A stretch of DNA of 64,000 bases from Lachnospiraceae bacterium (GTDB lineage Bacteria > Bacillota > Clostridia > Lachnospirales > Lachnospiraceae). The stretch's first letter is position 1. Each line of letters starts with the position of its first letter. This document shows positions 1 through 8,164 of the stretch, piece after piece. The notes beneath the pieces are model-generated. The model was not told the DNA's origin. It saw only the letters and a list, made by a program, of their open reading frames with translations, and did not search any database. The stretch lies in NCBI GenBank assembly GCA_022793065.1, contig JAAWCE010000026.1, forward strand, positions 1 through 64,000. Direction: 5' to 3'. A program made the translations under genes and the position numbers.

Positions 1-225
1 ACAAGCTAAAGCGTGTCATTCTCCATGACTTAGAGCATGGAAAACAGGGAAAATCAAGAAAAAGTGATGAAAAATGATGAATACGTCCTTGACAAGTAGC
101 AACAGGTTTTGCGCGTATTATAATGCTTTTCTGGTAATGGGAGGGGAATTGGACTTGCGGCAAACGCAAAATTTGAGAGAGTTTTATAGTACTTGTAATT
201 TTGTATGATTTTCTTGTTTAAAACA

Positions 226-254
226 TTGACAAATCAGAACAAATGTTTTATTCT
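226..254 (+). promoter_or_regulatory. Sigma-A promoter of the SOS-box gene
   Basis: TTGACA at 226-231, a 17-bp spacer and TATTCT at 249-254. The -35 is perfect and the -10 is 5 of 6. A LexA-type box (237-248) fills most of the spacer, so repressor binding should block RNA polymerase. The predicted start near 261 lies just before a second box. Confidence 0.7.
237..248. promoter_or_regulatory. LexA (DinR)-type SOS box 1
   Basis: GAAC-AAAT-GTTT fits the Gram-positive core GAAC-RNRY-GTTY at all constrained positions. It lies between the -35 and -10 of the promoter at 226-254. The match to the consensus is seen in the sequence; binding by LexA is inferred. Confidence 0.6.
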
Positions 255-264
255 ATAAGAAACA

Positions 265-276
265 GAACGCACGTTC
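265..276. promoter_or_regulatory. LexA (DinR)-type SOS box 2
   Basis: GAAC-GCAC-GTTC is a full match to GAAC-RNRY-GTTY with both perfect half-sites. It sits about 4 bp after the predicted transcription start and 28 bp centre to centre from box 1. Two boxes on one promoter make chance unlikely. Confidence 0.65.
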
Positions 277-296
277 AATGTAAGGAGGAGATTGTG

Positions 297-680
297 ATGA
301 AGAGAAGGTTGGAAAATATTGGTTTTGTAGCGATGACTTTAGGATTGGTATTGGTGATGGCGCTGTGCTGCCGGGGGGTGGTGCTGAGCAGGACCAATGT
401 AAGCGCTCAGGAATTGGAAGGGTATTATCAGGTGTTGGAAGAAGGGTTGGTAGAGGATGCAAGGCAAATGTTAAGTGCACGGGGATTTGCCAACAGCGGG
501 GTGATGTTGACCAGGATGATTGATGAGAGCGGAAGCAGACAGTATACACTTACGGTTCATCATGGCAGAATCAATAAGATGAGTGAAGCAGACAGGCAGA
601 TATTAATGGCGGAGTTGGAGCAAATTGTCTTTGAAGATGAAAACTGTGTATTCTTTCATAAATTTTTTGAAAATCATTAG
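297..680 (+). CDS. Small single-span membrane protein, probably SOS-regulated
   Basis: 127 aa. I chose the ATG at 297 because TAAGGAGGAG lies just upstream; an in-frame ATG at 243 overlaps the promoter -10 and is not credible. Residues 1-7 are basic, residues about 8-29 form one hydrophobic helix, and the remainder is a soluble acidic domain with no motif I know. This gives a type II or signal-anchor topology with the domain outside. The promoter carries two LexA-type boxes, so expression after DNA damage is likely. Small membrane-anchored SOS proteins in Firmicutes (YneA, SidA-like) often delay division; that role is an analogy only, since no LysM domain is visible here. The function is unknown. 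Confidence 0.7.
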   Translation: MKRRLENIGFVAMTLGLVLVMALCCRGVVLSRTNVSAQELEGYYQVLEEGLVEDARQMLSARGFANSGVMLTRMIDESGSRQYTLTVHHGRINKMSEADRQILMAELEQIVFEDENCVFFHKFFENH

Positions 681-690
681 AAGGAATTAC

Positions 691-719
691 ATGACATTTT
701 GTGGAAATAGGGGTATACT
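691..719 (+). promoter_or_regulatory. Probable sigma-A promoter for the DUF1653 gene
   Basis: ATGACA at 691-696 (5 of 6), a 17-bp spacer, and TATACT at 714-719 (5 of 6). It starts 11 bp after the stop of the preceding gene and 33 bp before the chosen ATG, so the DUF1653 gene probably has its own promoter outside SOS control. Confidence 0.5.
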
Positions 720-751
720 TTTACCAGAGAAAACAGAAAGGAGTTCCTGAA

Positions 752-1459
752 ATGTCATTTATTCCGAAACCACATGAAATATATAAACATTTTAAAGGGA
801 ATCTATATCAGGTGACAGCGATTGCAGAGCATACCGAGACAGGAGAACAGCTTGTAGTGTATCAGGCGCTTTACGGCGACGCGATTTATGCCAGACCTCT
901 TGCCATGTTTGTCGGCAGAGTTGACAGGGAGAAATATCCGGATGCAGTGCAGGAATTTCGCTTTGAATTGCAAGGTCCGGAAGCGGCAAGGCAGAGAGAA
1001 GAGTCGGTGGAAGAAAAAACAGGGGAGAAAACGCACTATGGCGCCCATACCCAAGCATCAGATGTGTATGCCTCCGATCAGACGACAATAGTCGGACAAA
1101 GGGAAGGCGGCAGTCTTGCTGCGCCGGCTGGACAGAAGGGGTTAGACAGAGAAAAAACAATAACGGGACAAGAGAAAATAGAGCCGCAGTGTTCGGTCGT
1201 CCAGCCGGACACTTCAGCTCAGAATGAGGAAGCGTTATCCATTGAACCGTTGGTTTTGGAATTTTTAGATGCGGACAGCTATGGGGAGCAATTAAATATT
1301 TTGGCTGGTCTTCATCATAGAATCACCAATGATATGATTACAACCATGGCAATAGCGTGTGATATAGAGATAAATGACGGTGATGTTGAAGAGCGATATG
1401 AGGCTTTGAAAACATGTCTGCTTACTTTGGAGCGTTACGAATGTAATCGATTGAGATAG
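752..1459 (+). CDS. DUF1653 domain protein with C-terminal extension
   Basis: 235 aa. The start is the ATG at 752, preceded by GAAAGGAG; a GTG at 701 is in frame but has no ribosome site. Residues about 8-65 match the DUF1653 fold (HFKGNLYQV, VVYQALYG, ARPLAMF), a small beta domain often found alone in bacteria with no settled function. A polar Glu/Gln-rich linker (about 70-165) follows, then a C-terminal helical segment containing LDADSYGEQLNIL. The domain is usually a protein of about 70-100 aa, so this is a long form. It is followed by a nucleotidase gene after 146 bp. The domain call is firm and the role is unknown. Confidence 0.75.
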   Translation: MSFIPKPHEIYKHFKGNLYQVTAIAEHTETGEQLVVYQALYGDAIYARPLAMFVGRVDREKYPDAVQEFRFELQGPEAARQREESVEEKTGEKTHYGAHTQASDVYASDQTTIVGQREGGSLAAPAGQKGLDREKTITGQEKIEPQCSVVQPDTSAQNEEALSIEPLVLEFLDADSYGEQLNILAGLHHRITNDMITTMAIACDIEINDGDVEERYEALKTCLLTLERYECNRLR

Positions 1460-1605
1460 GGTTATGAAAGTTTTGGTGTTCAGCGTCAGCAAAGCAAACG
1501 GATGTTGTAAGGCAGGCAGAAGCATATTTGTATGAAATATCATCGGAGATAAACCGTGAAATACATGTATACAGCTTGATTGAAAACAGCGGAAGGGAGC
1601 GGTAT

Positions 1606-2562
1606 ATGACGATGGACAGGAAAATGGTAATTGGAGTTTCGTCAAGAGCGTTGTTTGACTTAAGTGTGGAGAATGAAATTTTTGAAAAACAAGGGCTTGA
1701 TGCATATTGCAGCTATCAGATAGAACATGAACAGGATATTTTAAAGCCGGGGCCGGGGTATGATTTGGTAAAGTCTCTGCTGAAGCTTAATGAATTCAGC
1801 GAAGATAATAACCTGGTGGAAGTGATTATCATGTCCCGTAATAGTCCGGATACATCTCTGCGGGTTTTTAATGCCATATCCTATTATGGTCTGGATATTA
1901 CCAGGGCGGTATTGGTAAGCGGGGCGGCGCTGGCGCCATATTTGACCGCATTCAGAACGGATTTATTTTTATCAGCATATGAAGATGACGTGCAATGTGC
2001 CATAGACAGTAAAATAGCAGCCGGGATTATCTGTACAGAACATAAAGCACAGACTGGGCTCGTGTCGTCTGCCGCTTATTCTACGGACGAAGAAGCGGAC
2101 ATGTGCGGCGAGACAAATGAAGAATGTAGGATTCGGATTGCTTTTGATGGGGATGCGGTGCTTTTTGCGGATGAAGCGGAGATGATTTTTCGAGAAAAGG
2201 GATTAAGCGCTTTTGAAGAAAATGAGAAAAACCATGCCAGAGAGCCGCTGGCAGAAGGTCCCTTTGCAAATTTTCTTAAAAAACTTTCGGATTTGCAGAG
2301 AGAATTGGGGACAGAGCATTGTCCCATTCGTACAGCTTTGGTTACTTCCCGCAGCGCGCCGGCACATGAGCGTGTCATCCGCACAATGCGGGAGTGGAAT
2401 GTAAGGGTGGACGAGGCTTTTTTCCTGGGAGGATTGGAGAAGAAAGATGTCTTAAAGGCGTTTGGCGCACAGATATTTTTTGACGATCAACTGGTGCATA
2501 CGATGAGCGCGGCGCAATCTGTTCCCGCGGCCAGGGTGCCTTACAGCAGAATGGGAAACTAA
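1606..2562 (+). CDS. Cytosolic 5'-nucleotidase family protein (PF06189 type)
   Basis: 318 aa from the ATG at 1606, which has GGAAGGGAG upstream; the upstream in-frame ATG at 1528 would add 26 unconserved residues. The family signatures are VIGVSSRALFDL near the N-terminus, NSPDTSLRVFNAI in the middle, RIAFDGDAVLFADEAE (a HAD-like aspartate loop, DGDAVLF) and FFLGGLEKKDVL plus IFFDDQ near the C-terminus. This HAD-like family dephosphorylates nucleoside 5'-monophosphates in the cytoplasm. The length is normal for the family. Substrate preference cannot be read from sequence. Confidence 0.85.
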   Translation: MTMDRKMVIGVSSRALFDLSVENEIFEKQGLDAYCSYQIEHEQDILKPGPGYDLVKSLLKLNEFSEDNNLVEVIIMSRNSPDTSLRVFNAISYYGLDITRAVLVSGAALAPYLTAFRTDLFLSAYEDDVQCAIDSKIAAGIICTEHKAQTGLVSSAAYSTDEEADMCGETNEECRIRIAFDGDAVLFADEAEMIFREKGLSAFEENEKNHAREPLAEGPFANFLKKLSDLQRELGTEHCPIRTALVTSRSAPAHERVIRTMREWNVRVDEAFFLGGLEKKDVLKAFGAQIFFDDQLVHTMSAAQSVPAARVPYSRMGN

Positions 2563-2626
2563 AAATTTATTTGAATGTTTAGATTAGATATACGCATATG
2601 GCGGACTGGAGGGATAAATTGGGCAA

Positions 2627-4381
2627 ATGAACTATGAGCATATTGTGGAAGGGCGTTTCCTGGAGCGGCCCAATCGGTTTATTGCCAAGGTGGAAATAGA
2701 AGGAAAGGTTGAAACGGTCCACGTAAAGAATACGGGCAGATGTAGGGAGCTGCTGCAGGAAGGAGCTGTTGTCTATCTGGAGCAATGCAGCAATGTCAAG
2801 CGAAGCACGGCTTATGATTTGGTGGCGGTGAAAAAGGGCTCCCGTTTCATTAACATGGACGCTCAGGCGCCCAATAAGGCAGTTTTGGAGTGGCTGCAGA
2901 CAGGAGCGTTTTTTCAGGAAGCGCTGTCCATATGTCCGGAGAAAATATATGGTAATTCAAGATTTGATTTCTATATAGAGACAAAAACGGATAAAATTTT
3001 TATGGAAGTAAAAGGAGTAACACTGGAAGAATGTGGTGTGGTGAGATTTCCGGATGCGCCTTCGGACAGGGCGATAAAGCATTTGGAAGAATTGATGACA
3101 GCAAAGAAGGAGGGGTATCAGGCCTTTGTGATGTTTGTAATCCAAATGGAAAAAGTGGATTACTTTACGCCAAACTGTGAAACACATCCGGAATTTGCGC
3201 AGACTTTATGCAGAGCGGCAAAGGCGGGTGTAGGGATATTGGCTTATAATTGTGAAGTGACCGCTCAGACCATGACAATCAATCATCCGGTCCCTGTGCT
3301 GCTTCAATCAAATTTAAATCATTTTTCCACGCCGCTTTTAGAATGGTATGGGGCTAATAGGAGAATTTTGCCCTGGAGGGAATTTCCTTCCCCATATCGG
3401 GTATGGGTATCGGAAATTATGTTGCAGCAGACCAGAGTGGAAGCCGTAAAGTCTTATTTTGAGCGCTTTATGAAAGCGCTGCCTGATATTGAGGCATTGG
3501 CTCAGGCGGAGGAAGAAACGCTATTGAAGCTTTGGGAAGGATTGGGGTATTATAACAGGGTTCGCAATCTGCAGAAAGCGGCGGCAAAGGTTATGAAGGA
3601 GTATGGGGGGCAGATGCCGGGGGATTATAAATCGCTTATGGAATTGCCGGGCATTGGAAGTTATACGGCGGGAGCCATTGCCTCCATAGCTTTTGGACAG
3701 AAGGTGCCGGCAGTGGATGGAAATGTGCTGCGTGTGGTGTCCAGGCTAAGGGGGGATGGGCGGCTGATTACGGATGAAAAAGTACGGGAGGCTGTCCGGA
3801 AGGATTTGGAACAGATTATGCCCCTTGAGCGTCCGGGGGATTTTAACCAAGCGATGATGGAAATAGGCGCATGTATCTGTATTCCCAATGGCGCCCCTCT
3901 GTGCCGAAAGTGTCCGCTTGCGGAAATCTGTTTGGCGCATGCAATGGGGAAAGAGCAGGAATATCCCCGGAAACAGAGAAAAAAGCCAAGACAGATTCAA
4001 CAGAAGAGCATTTTGGTGATTAGAAGCGGAACTAAAGTGGTCATTCGGAAAAGAGCGGATAAAGGGCTGCTTGCCGGAATGTACGAGCCGCCCTCCATAG
4101 AGGGATTTTGCACTGCGGAGGAAACAGCACAATATTTGGTGAATCGTGGCTTTCATGTAATGGAGCTTCAGCTTTTGCCGGATGCAAAGCATATATTCAC
4201 TCATATCGAATGGCATATGAAGGGATATCTGGTCAGGGTGGACCAAGTAAGCGCAGGAAAGGTTCTGGAAGATATGGGAAAGGATGAAGACTGGCTGTTG
4301 GTTGAGACGGAGGAGACAAAGAAAAAATATCCCATTCCTTCGGCGTTTGCAGCATATGGAAAGTATTTGGGGAGTATATGA
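2627..4381 (+). CDS. SfsA-MutY fusion: DNA-binding/nuclease-like SfsA domain plus A/G-specific adenine glycosylase
   Basis: 584 aa, one open frame. Residues 1-225 are a full SfsA domain (TGRCRELL at 36-43, RFDFYIE at 112-118, EVKG at 127-130, FPDAPSDRA at 141-149). Residues about 230-584 are a full MutY: catalytic Glu263 in SEIMLQQT, helix-hairpin-helix LPGIGSYTAG (340-349), catalytic Asp364 in VDGNVLR, 4Fe-4S cysteines C418, C426, C429 and C435, and a NUDIX-like C-terminal domain with FTHIEWHM. The cluster spacing is C-X7-C-X2-C-X5-C, one residue longer than the textbook C-X6-C. MutY removes adenine opposite 8-oxoG. SfsA binds DNA and has been described as a nuclease. No start codon or ribosome site lies at the junction, so both parts are made as one chain. 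GGAGGG lies 13 bp before the ATG. Confidence 0.92.
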   Translation: MNYEHIVEGRFLERPNRFIAKVEIEGKVETVHVKNTGRCRELLQEGAVVYLEQCSNVKRSTAYDLVAVKKGSRFINMDAQAPNKAVLEWLQTGAFFQEALSICPEKIYGNSRFDFYIETKTDKIFMEVKGVTLEECGVVRFPDAPSDRAIKHLEELMTAKKEGYQAFVMFVIQMEKVDYFTPNCETHPEFAQTLCRAAKAGVGILAYNCEVTAQTMTINHPVPVLLQSNLNHFSTPLLEWYGANRRILPWREFPSPYRVWVSEIMLQQTRVEAVKSYFERFMKALPDIEALAQAEEETLLKLWEGLGYYNRVRNLQKAAAKVMKEYGGQMPGDYKSLMELPGIGSYTAGAIASIAFGQKVPAVDGNVLRVVSRLRGDGRLITDEKVREAVRKDLEQIMPLERPGDFNQAMMEIGACICIPNGAPLCRKCPLAEICLAHAMGKEQEYPRKQRKKPRQIQQKSILVIRSGTKVVIRKRADKGLLAGMYEPPSIEGFCTAEETAQYLVNRGFHVMELQLLPDAKHIFTHIEWHMKGYLVRVDQVSAGKVLEDMGKDEDWLLVETEETKKKYPIPSAFAAYGKYLGSI

Positions 4382-4403
4382 CGAGTAAGGGAGGACAATA
4401 TAA

Positions 4404-5429
4404 ATGAAACTATTGTCAGTGGTAATACCATGTTATAATTCTGAAAACTATATGAAAAAATGTGTGGATTCTCTTCTTGAGGGGGGAGAGGATGTGGAAA
4501 TTATTATTGTCAATGATGGTTCAGGCGACAAAACTGCAGAAATTGCGGATGAGTATGCAGCAAGATATCCTTCTATTATCAAAGCAGTGCATCAGAAAAA
4601 CGGAGGGCATGGTGCGGCTGTCAATACGGGCATAAGAAATGCCAGCGGGTTGTACTTTAAGGTGGTTGACAGTGATGACTGGGTAAAACGGGAGGCCTAT
4701 TTTCGTGTTCTTGATACATTGAGGAATTTGGCCGGGGGAGACTGCGCTCTTGATCTGCTGATCTGCAATTTTGTATATGAGAAAGAAGGAGAGAAGCGCA
4801 AAAAGGTGATGCAGTATCGGCATATTTTTCCCAAAGAGAAAATGTTTCACTGGGAAGACTGCCATCATTTTTTGAAAGGTCATTATATTTTAATGCACTC
4901 AGTTATTTTTCGTACCAGACTGTTGAAAGAATGTGGAATCAGTCTGCCGGAGCATACCTTTTATGTGGATAATATCTATGTGTTTGAGCCCCTTCCTTAT
5001 GTGAAAAATATCTATTATCTTGATGTGAATTTTTACCGCTACTATATTGGGAGGGAAGGGCAGTCGGTCAATGAACAAACTATGATTGCCAGGATAGATC
5101 AACAGATAAAAGTAAATAAGCTGATGATTGATTATCTGGTGAATAAGAAACAAGAGATAATGAAAAATAAACGTTTGTACCAGTATATGTGTAATTATTT
5201 GGAGATTGTGACCACAGTTTCTTCCGTACTTTTGATTCGTTCCGACACAAAAGAAAACCTGGTAAAGAAAAAAGAATTGTGGCAATATCTGAAATCTAAG
5301 GACAGACGGCTGTTTCTGAGGTTAAGGCATGGTATTATGGGTAATGCAATGAATCTTCCAGGACGGGGGGGACGCAAGATATCAGTGGGCGGATACAAGA
5401 TCTGTCAGAAATTATATAAGTTTAATTGA
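4404..5429 (+). CDS. Family 2 glycosyltransferase
   Basis: 341 aa with AGGGAGGAC before the ATG. The GT-A fold is clear: LSVVIPCYNSENY at the N-terminus, IIIVNDGSGD (nucleotide-sugar binding) at about 31-40, HGAAVNTGI, and the DxD-type motif VVDSDDW at about 87-93. The enzyme transfers a sugar from a nucleotide sugar to a surface glycan or lipid acceptor; donor and acceptor cannot be told. The C-terminal third is basic and has no obvious membrane helices, so it is probably cytoplasmic or peripheral. It starts 22 bp after the sfsA-mutY fusion, which looks like chance adjacency. Confidence 0.88.
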   Translation: MKLLSVVIPCYNSENYMKKCVDSLLEGGEDVEIIIVNDGSGDKTAEIADEYAARYPSIIKAVHQKNGGHGAAVNTGIRNASGLYFKVVDSDDWVKREAYFRVLDTLRNLAGGDCALDLLICNFVYEKEGEKRKKVMQYRHIFPKEKMFHWEDCHHFLKGHYILMHSVIFRTRLLKECGISLPEHTFYVDNIYVFEPLPYVKNIYYLDVNFYRYYIGREGQSVNEQTMIARIDQQIKVNKLMIDYLVNKKQEIMKNKRLYQYMCNYLEIVTTVSSVLLIRSDTKENLVKKKELWQYLKSKDRRLFLRLRHGIMGNAMNLPGRGGRKISVGGYKICQKLYKFN

Positions 5430-6040
5430 GTGAATTAAATAACTCCCTTTTGGGAATTGTGTACCTGTTAAAAACGAGACTACAAATATGTGTTATAAAA
5501 ACCAGAAATTTATTTTTTGTAAAATATTTAAATCGAAATGTTCAAATGTTAACTTTATTAAAACTAAGTGAGAATAAGAAGATGGCAGAACGAAACAGAC
5601 TGATTTTATGGGGATGGTTCAGTTTGGAAATTATTAAAAATAAACTAATACCAGATATGGAAAAAAATGTTTTGCAATTTGGAGTGAGCTCTCCTATTGC
5701 CTATCAAAAATTTCAAAATAATAAATATGCCCCGAATAGTTTATATTTTCATCATTCCTATGCGGAGAGCGACATACCGATAGGACAGAAATACACAAAA
5801 ATAGCATTGATGGATAACTATAAAATATTGCAAAATTCAATTCAAACTTGCTATTCAGAGGTTATATGCTTTTTTACTTGCAATCCTAAGATGCAGCCTT
5901 CTGAACAAGCAATGCGAGGACATCATGAGAGTAGCTTAATACAATTTAAACAAGGAATTCCACAAATGATTTATAATGAATTATTTGAGATAACAGAATT
6001 ACCTTTTAGTCCAGCTAAAAAACAAATATGCCTTTATTAG
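5426..6040 (+). CDS. AT-rich orphan ORF, unrecognised
   Basis: An open frame of up to 204 aa. The first possible start is a TTG at 5426 overlapping the glycosyltransferase stop; a more likely start is the ATG at 5582 (MAERNRLILWGW, 152 aa), but neither has a good ribosome site. Base and codon use are much more A/T-rich than in the neighbours. I see no membrane helix, signal peptide or known motif. A 28-bp direct repeat follows it (6097 and 6184). It may be a transferred or decaying gene, possibly a remnant of a surface-glycan gene given the glycosyltransferase upstream. It could also be non-coding. Confidence 0.35.
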   Translation: MSELNNSLLGIVYLLKTRLQICVIKTRNLFFVKYLNRNVQMLTLLKLSENKKMAERNRLILWGWFSLEIIKNKLIPDMEKNVLQFGVSSPIAYQKFQNNKYAPNSLYFHHSYAESDIPIGQKYTKIALMDNYKILQNSIQTCYSEVICFFTCNPKMQPSEQAMRGHHESSLIQFKQGIPQMIYNELFEITELPFSPAKKQICLY

Positions 6041-6096
6041 TAATGAAATTGCAAAAGTTGAGAAGCATATTGTGGAACAAATTTCATGATAATAAG

Positions 6097-6124
6097 CAGT
6101 GGGAACACTTTTCCGAAAAGGGAG
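6097..6124. repeat. 28-bp direct repeat, copy 1
   Basis: A 28-bp sequence starting CAGTGGGAACAC and ending AAAAGGGAG, repeated exactly at 6184-6211. It holds the small palindrome CTTTTC-C-GAAAAG. The copies start 87 bp apart in AT-rich non-coding DNA. Confidence 0.85.
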
Positions 6125-6183
6125 CTCAAATTGTTTGAAAAATTAAGAAATGTATGAATATTCACCAAATTTTGGGAAATGGA

Positions 6184-6211
6184 CAGTGGGAACACTTTTC
6201 CGAAAAGGGAG
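6184..6211. repeat. 28-bp direct repeat, copy 2
   Basis: Exact second copy of the 28-bp repeat at 6097-6124, in the same orientation. It could be an end remnant of an insertion element or a duplicated binding site. No transposase or terminal inverted repeat pair is visible nearby. Confidence 0.85.
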
Positions 6212-6253
6212 TTAAATAAAAAGTTGAAAGTTTTATGTAGGATAACGCTGAAA

Positions 6254-6273
6254 CTGCCCGCCTGGGCGGGCAG
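6254..6273 (-). terminator. Hairpin after the lipid kinase gene
   Basis: A perfect 9-bp stem, CTGCCCGCC with GGCGGGCAG, and a 2-nt loop, 8 bp beyond the minus-strand stop codon. The T-tract after it on the minus strand is short (TTTC), so termination may be weak or depend on stem strength. Confidence 0.55.
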
Positions 6274-6281
6274 AATACGGA

Positions 6282-7208
6282 TTAAGGGGTGATGATTTGG
6301 ATGGCTGATTTTTCGCAAGTCACACAGATACGACAGCTTTTCTTTTCTACTTCACCATCCGTATGTACCCAGAGAGGCAGATCTGTTTCCAGGGTAAGTT
6401 TTTTGGCTTTATATGGGGTAATACCTTTAAATCTGTAATGGGTTCCTTTGAAGGCGGTGGGAAGTGCAAATAAGACAAATAATTTGGACAAATCACCAAC
6501 CACGCATAAATTTAATATTCCGTCGTTATCATCCGCATCCGGAGCAAATTGAAATCCCCCGCCTTCAAAGCGATGCAGCATACATGCGGTAAAAAGCATA
6601 TTTCCTATATGAATGGGGGGATTATCTTCTATGGTGAGTTTTCCGGAAATTGCTTTGGCAGTGAAAAGCTGTTTTAAGGCAATGCCCAAATAGGTCAGTT
6701 TTCCCAACCCCAATTTATTCATAGCTTGTTTGAGCGTACTGTGAATTGCTTCCTGACACACTGCAGCGTCGAAACCAATGCCGCAACTGATAGCAAACCG
6801 TCGTATTGAGCCGTCAGGGTAGGATATGGCACCAAGGTCCATACAATGGGGAGTTCCCGAATGTAATATGAGGTCGAGAGCGTCCGATGGATTTGAGGGA
6901 ATTCCCAAGTCTCTTGCAAGGTCGTTGCCAGACCCAGAGGGAATATAACCAAGGAGAATACGTGAAGTATTCTGCAAGCCTTGCAGGGTTTCGTTTATGG
7001 TACCATCCCCGCCCAATATGATGAGAGAAAGCGGGTCCGATGTGGGGGAGGATATTTTATGGGCTATACGGGCGGCATCCCCCGGTTGTTTGGAAAAATA
7101 GGCATGGTAAGGAATCTTTTTTTCTTGAAGAACAGGTTCTATTTGCTTTTTCCAGATTCGGTATCCTTTGCCGGAACGGGAAGCCGGGTTAATTAAAATA
7201 TGATACAT
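6282..7208 (-). CDS. Diacylglycerol kinase family lipid kinase (YegS/DgkB/BmrU type)
   Basis: 308 aa. I chose the ATG at 7208 (MYHILINPASRSGKG) because AGGAG precedes it and the family starts there; an in-frame ATG at 7292 would place the promoter inside the gene. Key motifs are NPASRSGKG (phosphate loop), LGGDGTINETLQGL (the GGDGT nucleotide-binding motif) and GYIPSGSGNDLARDLG. Members phosphorylate diacylglycerol or related lipids at the inner membrane face using ATP. The length is normal. It is the only protein gene on the minus strand here and has its own promoter and hairpin terminator. Confidence 0.9.
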   Translation of the reverse strand: MYHILINPASRSGKGYRIWKKQIEPVLQEKKIPYHAYFSKQPGDAARIAHKISSPTSDPLSLIILGGDGTINETLQGLQNTSRILLGYIPSGSGNDLARDLGIPSNPSDALDLILHSGTPHCMDLGAISYPDGSIRRFAISCGIGFDAAVCQEAIHSTLKQAMNKLGLGKLTYLGIALKQLFTAKAISGKLTIEDNPPIHIGNMLFTACMLHRFEGGGFQFAPDADDNDGILNLCVVGDLSKLFVLFALPTAFKGTHYRFKGITPYKAKKLTLETDLPLWVHTDGEVEKKSCRICVTCEKSAIQIITP

Positions 7209-7263
7209 AACGATATTCTCCTGTGATCTGTTACCTTTCTTTTTATGTCTTTTTTCGTCTTTT

Positions 7264-7292
7264 ATTGTACAATATGGAAGAAAAATGTGCAA
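7264..7292 (-). promoter_or_regulatory. Sigma-A promoter of the lipid kinase gene
   Basis: On the minus strand: TTGCAC (7292-7287), a 17-bp spacer, TACAAT (7269-7264), each 5 of 6 or close. The leader to the ATG at 7208 is about 50 nt and includes a clear AGGAG. Confidence 0.65.
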
Positions 7293-7498
7293 TGAAAAGA
7301 AATAAATTGCAACTTTCTTATGGAGACATTGACATCTTAGACAATTTGATTCCTAAAATTATCCATATTTCTTTATAAATTATTTCATTTTGCTTCGGGT
7401 TATATTTTGAAAGGATTGCTATACTTATATCAAAATATACAGACAGATATTATGCGGGGAATTGATATAGTTTGTAAATATTACGGGGAGGAATTGAT

Positions 7499-8095
7499 AT
7501 GCAGTTTAGCGATCACAGAACATTGGCGTTGTATTTGGTTGATTATAGCGACAACAGGGAACTTTTGAAACATCGGCGCGCATTTGTATTAGGATCTTTA
7601 GTGCCGGACATTAATATTTGTACTTATGTAAAAGGATTGCTGAAAGGAAAACCATTTAAAATGCACTTTACCGTTAATTCCGAGGCCGCAATACGGCGCA
7701 AAATGCGGAAATTGACCGAAAAGAAGGAATTTACTTGTTTTGACTATTATAGGCTGGGGGTGTTGACGCATCTTTTAGCAGATACATTTACGTATCCTCA
7801 CAATGAAATTTTTCCTGGAACCATGATAGAACATGCGGAATATGAAGCGAGAGAATTGCATCCTGCGTTCAAATCCGCATCCCGTGAAAAAATATTGGAA
7901 CTTGATTTGGAAAGAGAAAAGAATTTGTGGGATTTATGCTGTAATGCCCATGAAAATTACTCAAAAACGGAGCCTTCCGCTCAAGTGGATATCTGTTATA
8001 TTGTTTCTGTATGCGGGCGGGTTTGCGACAGTCTGATTCCCACAGAAAAGCATGCTGCGTTTGAACTTTGTACGTGGGACATGTATTTGCATTAA
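7499..8095 (+). CDS. Zinc-dependent phospholipase C family protein
   Basis: 198 aa with GGGGAGGA before the ATG. The pattern fits the PF00882 zinc-dependent phospholipase C/S1-P1-like fold: N-terminal DHRTLALYL, LGSLVPDINICTY (metal-binding Asp), GVLTHLLADTFTYPHNE (His/Asp ligands) and a later CNAHENY. There is no signal peptide, unlike secreted clostridial alpha-toxin, and the protein is shorter, so it is an intracellular member of unknown substrate. Such proteins are common in Lachnospiraceae. Lipid hydrolysis is inferred from the fold only. Confidence 0.75.
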   Translation: MQFSDHRTLALYLVDYSDNRELLKHRRAFVLGSLVPDINICTYVKGLLKGKPFKMHFTVNSEAAIRRKMRKLTEKKEFTCFDYYRLGVLTHLLADTFTYPHNEIFPGTMIEHAEYEARELHPAFKSASREKILELDLEREKNLWDLCCNAHENYSKTEPSAQVDICYIVSVCGRVCDSLIPTEKHAAFELCTWDMYLH

Positions 8096-8164
8096 GGGGA
8101 TATTTGTCAGGAGAATAATGATTTTATATAATAATATGGCATACAGCCGGAAAGAGGACTGACT

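Noticed and set aside
89..124. TTGACA and TATAAT pair near the left edge
   Set aside because: The spacer is 24 bp (21 bp for the overlapping TATTAT), too long for a normal sigma-A promoter.
155..208. Short ORF of 17 codons starting with TTG after a GGGAGGGG stretch
   Set aside because: It is too short and has no homologue that I know; a leader peptide is possible, but nothing else supports it.
6097..6211. CRISPR array
   Set aside because: Only two repeats with a 59-bp gap and no cas genes; the fliY 21-bp repeats are coding and have no spacers.
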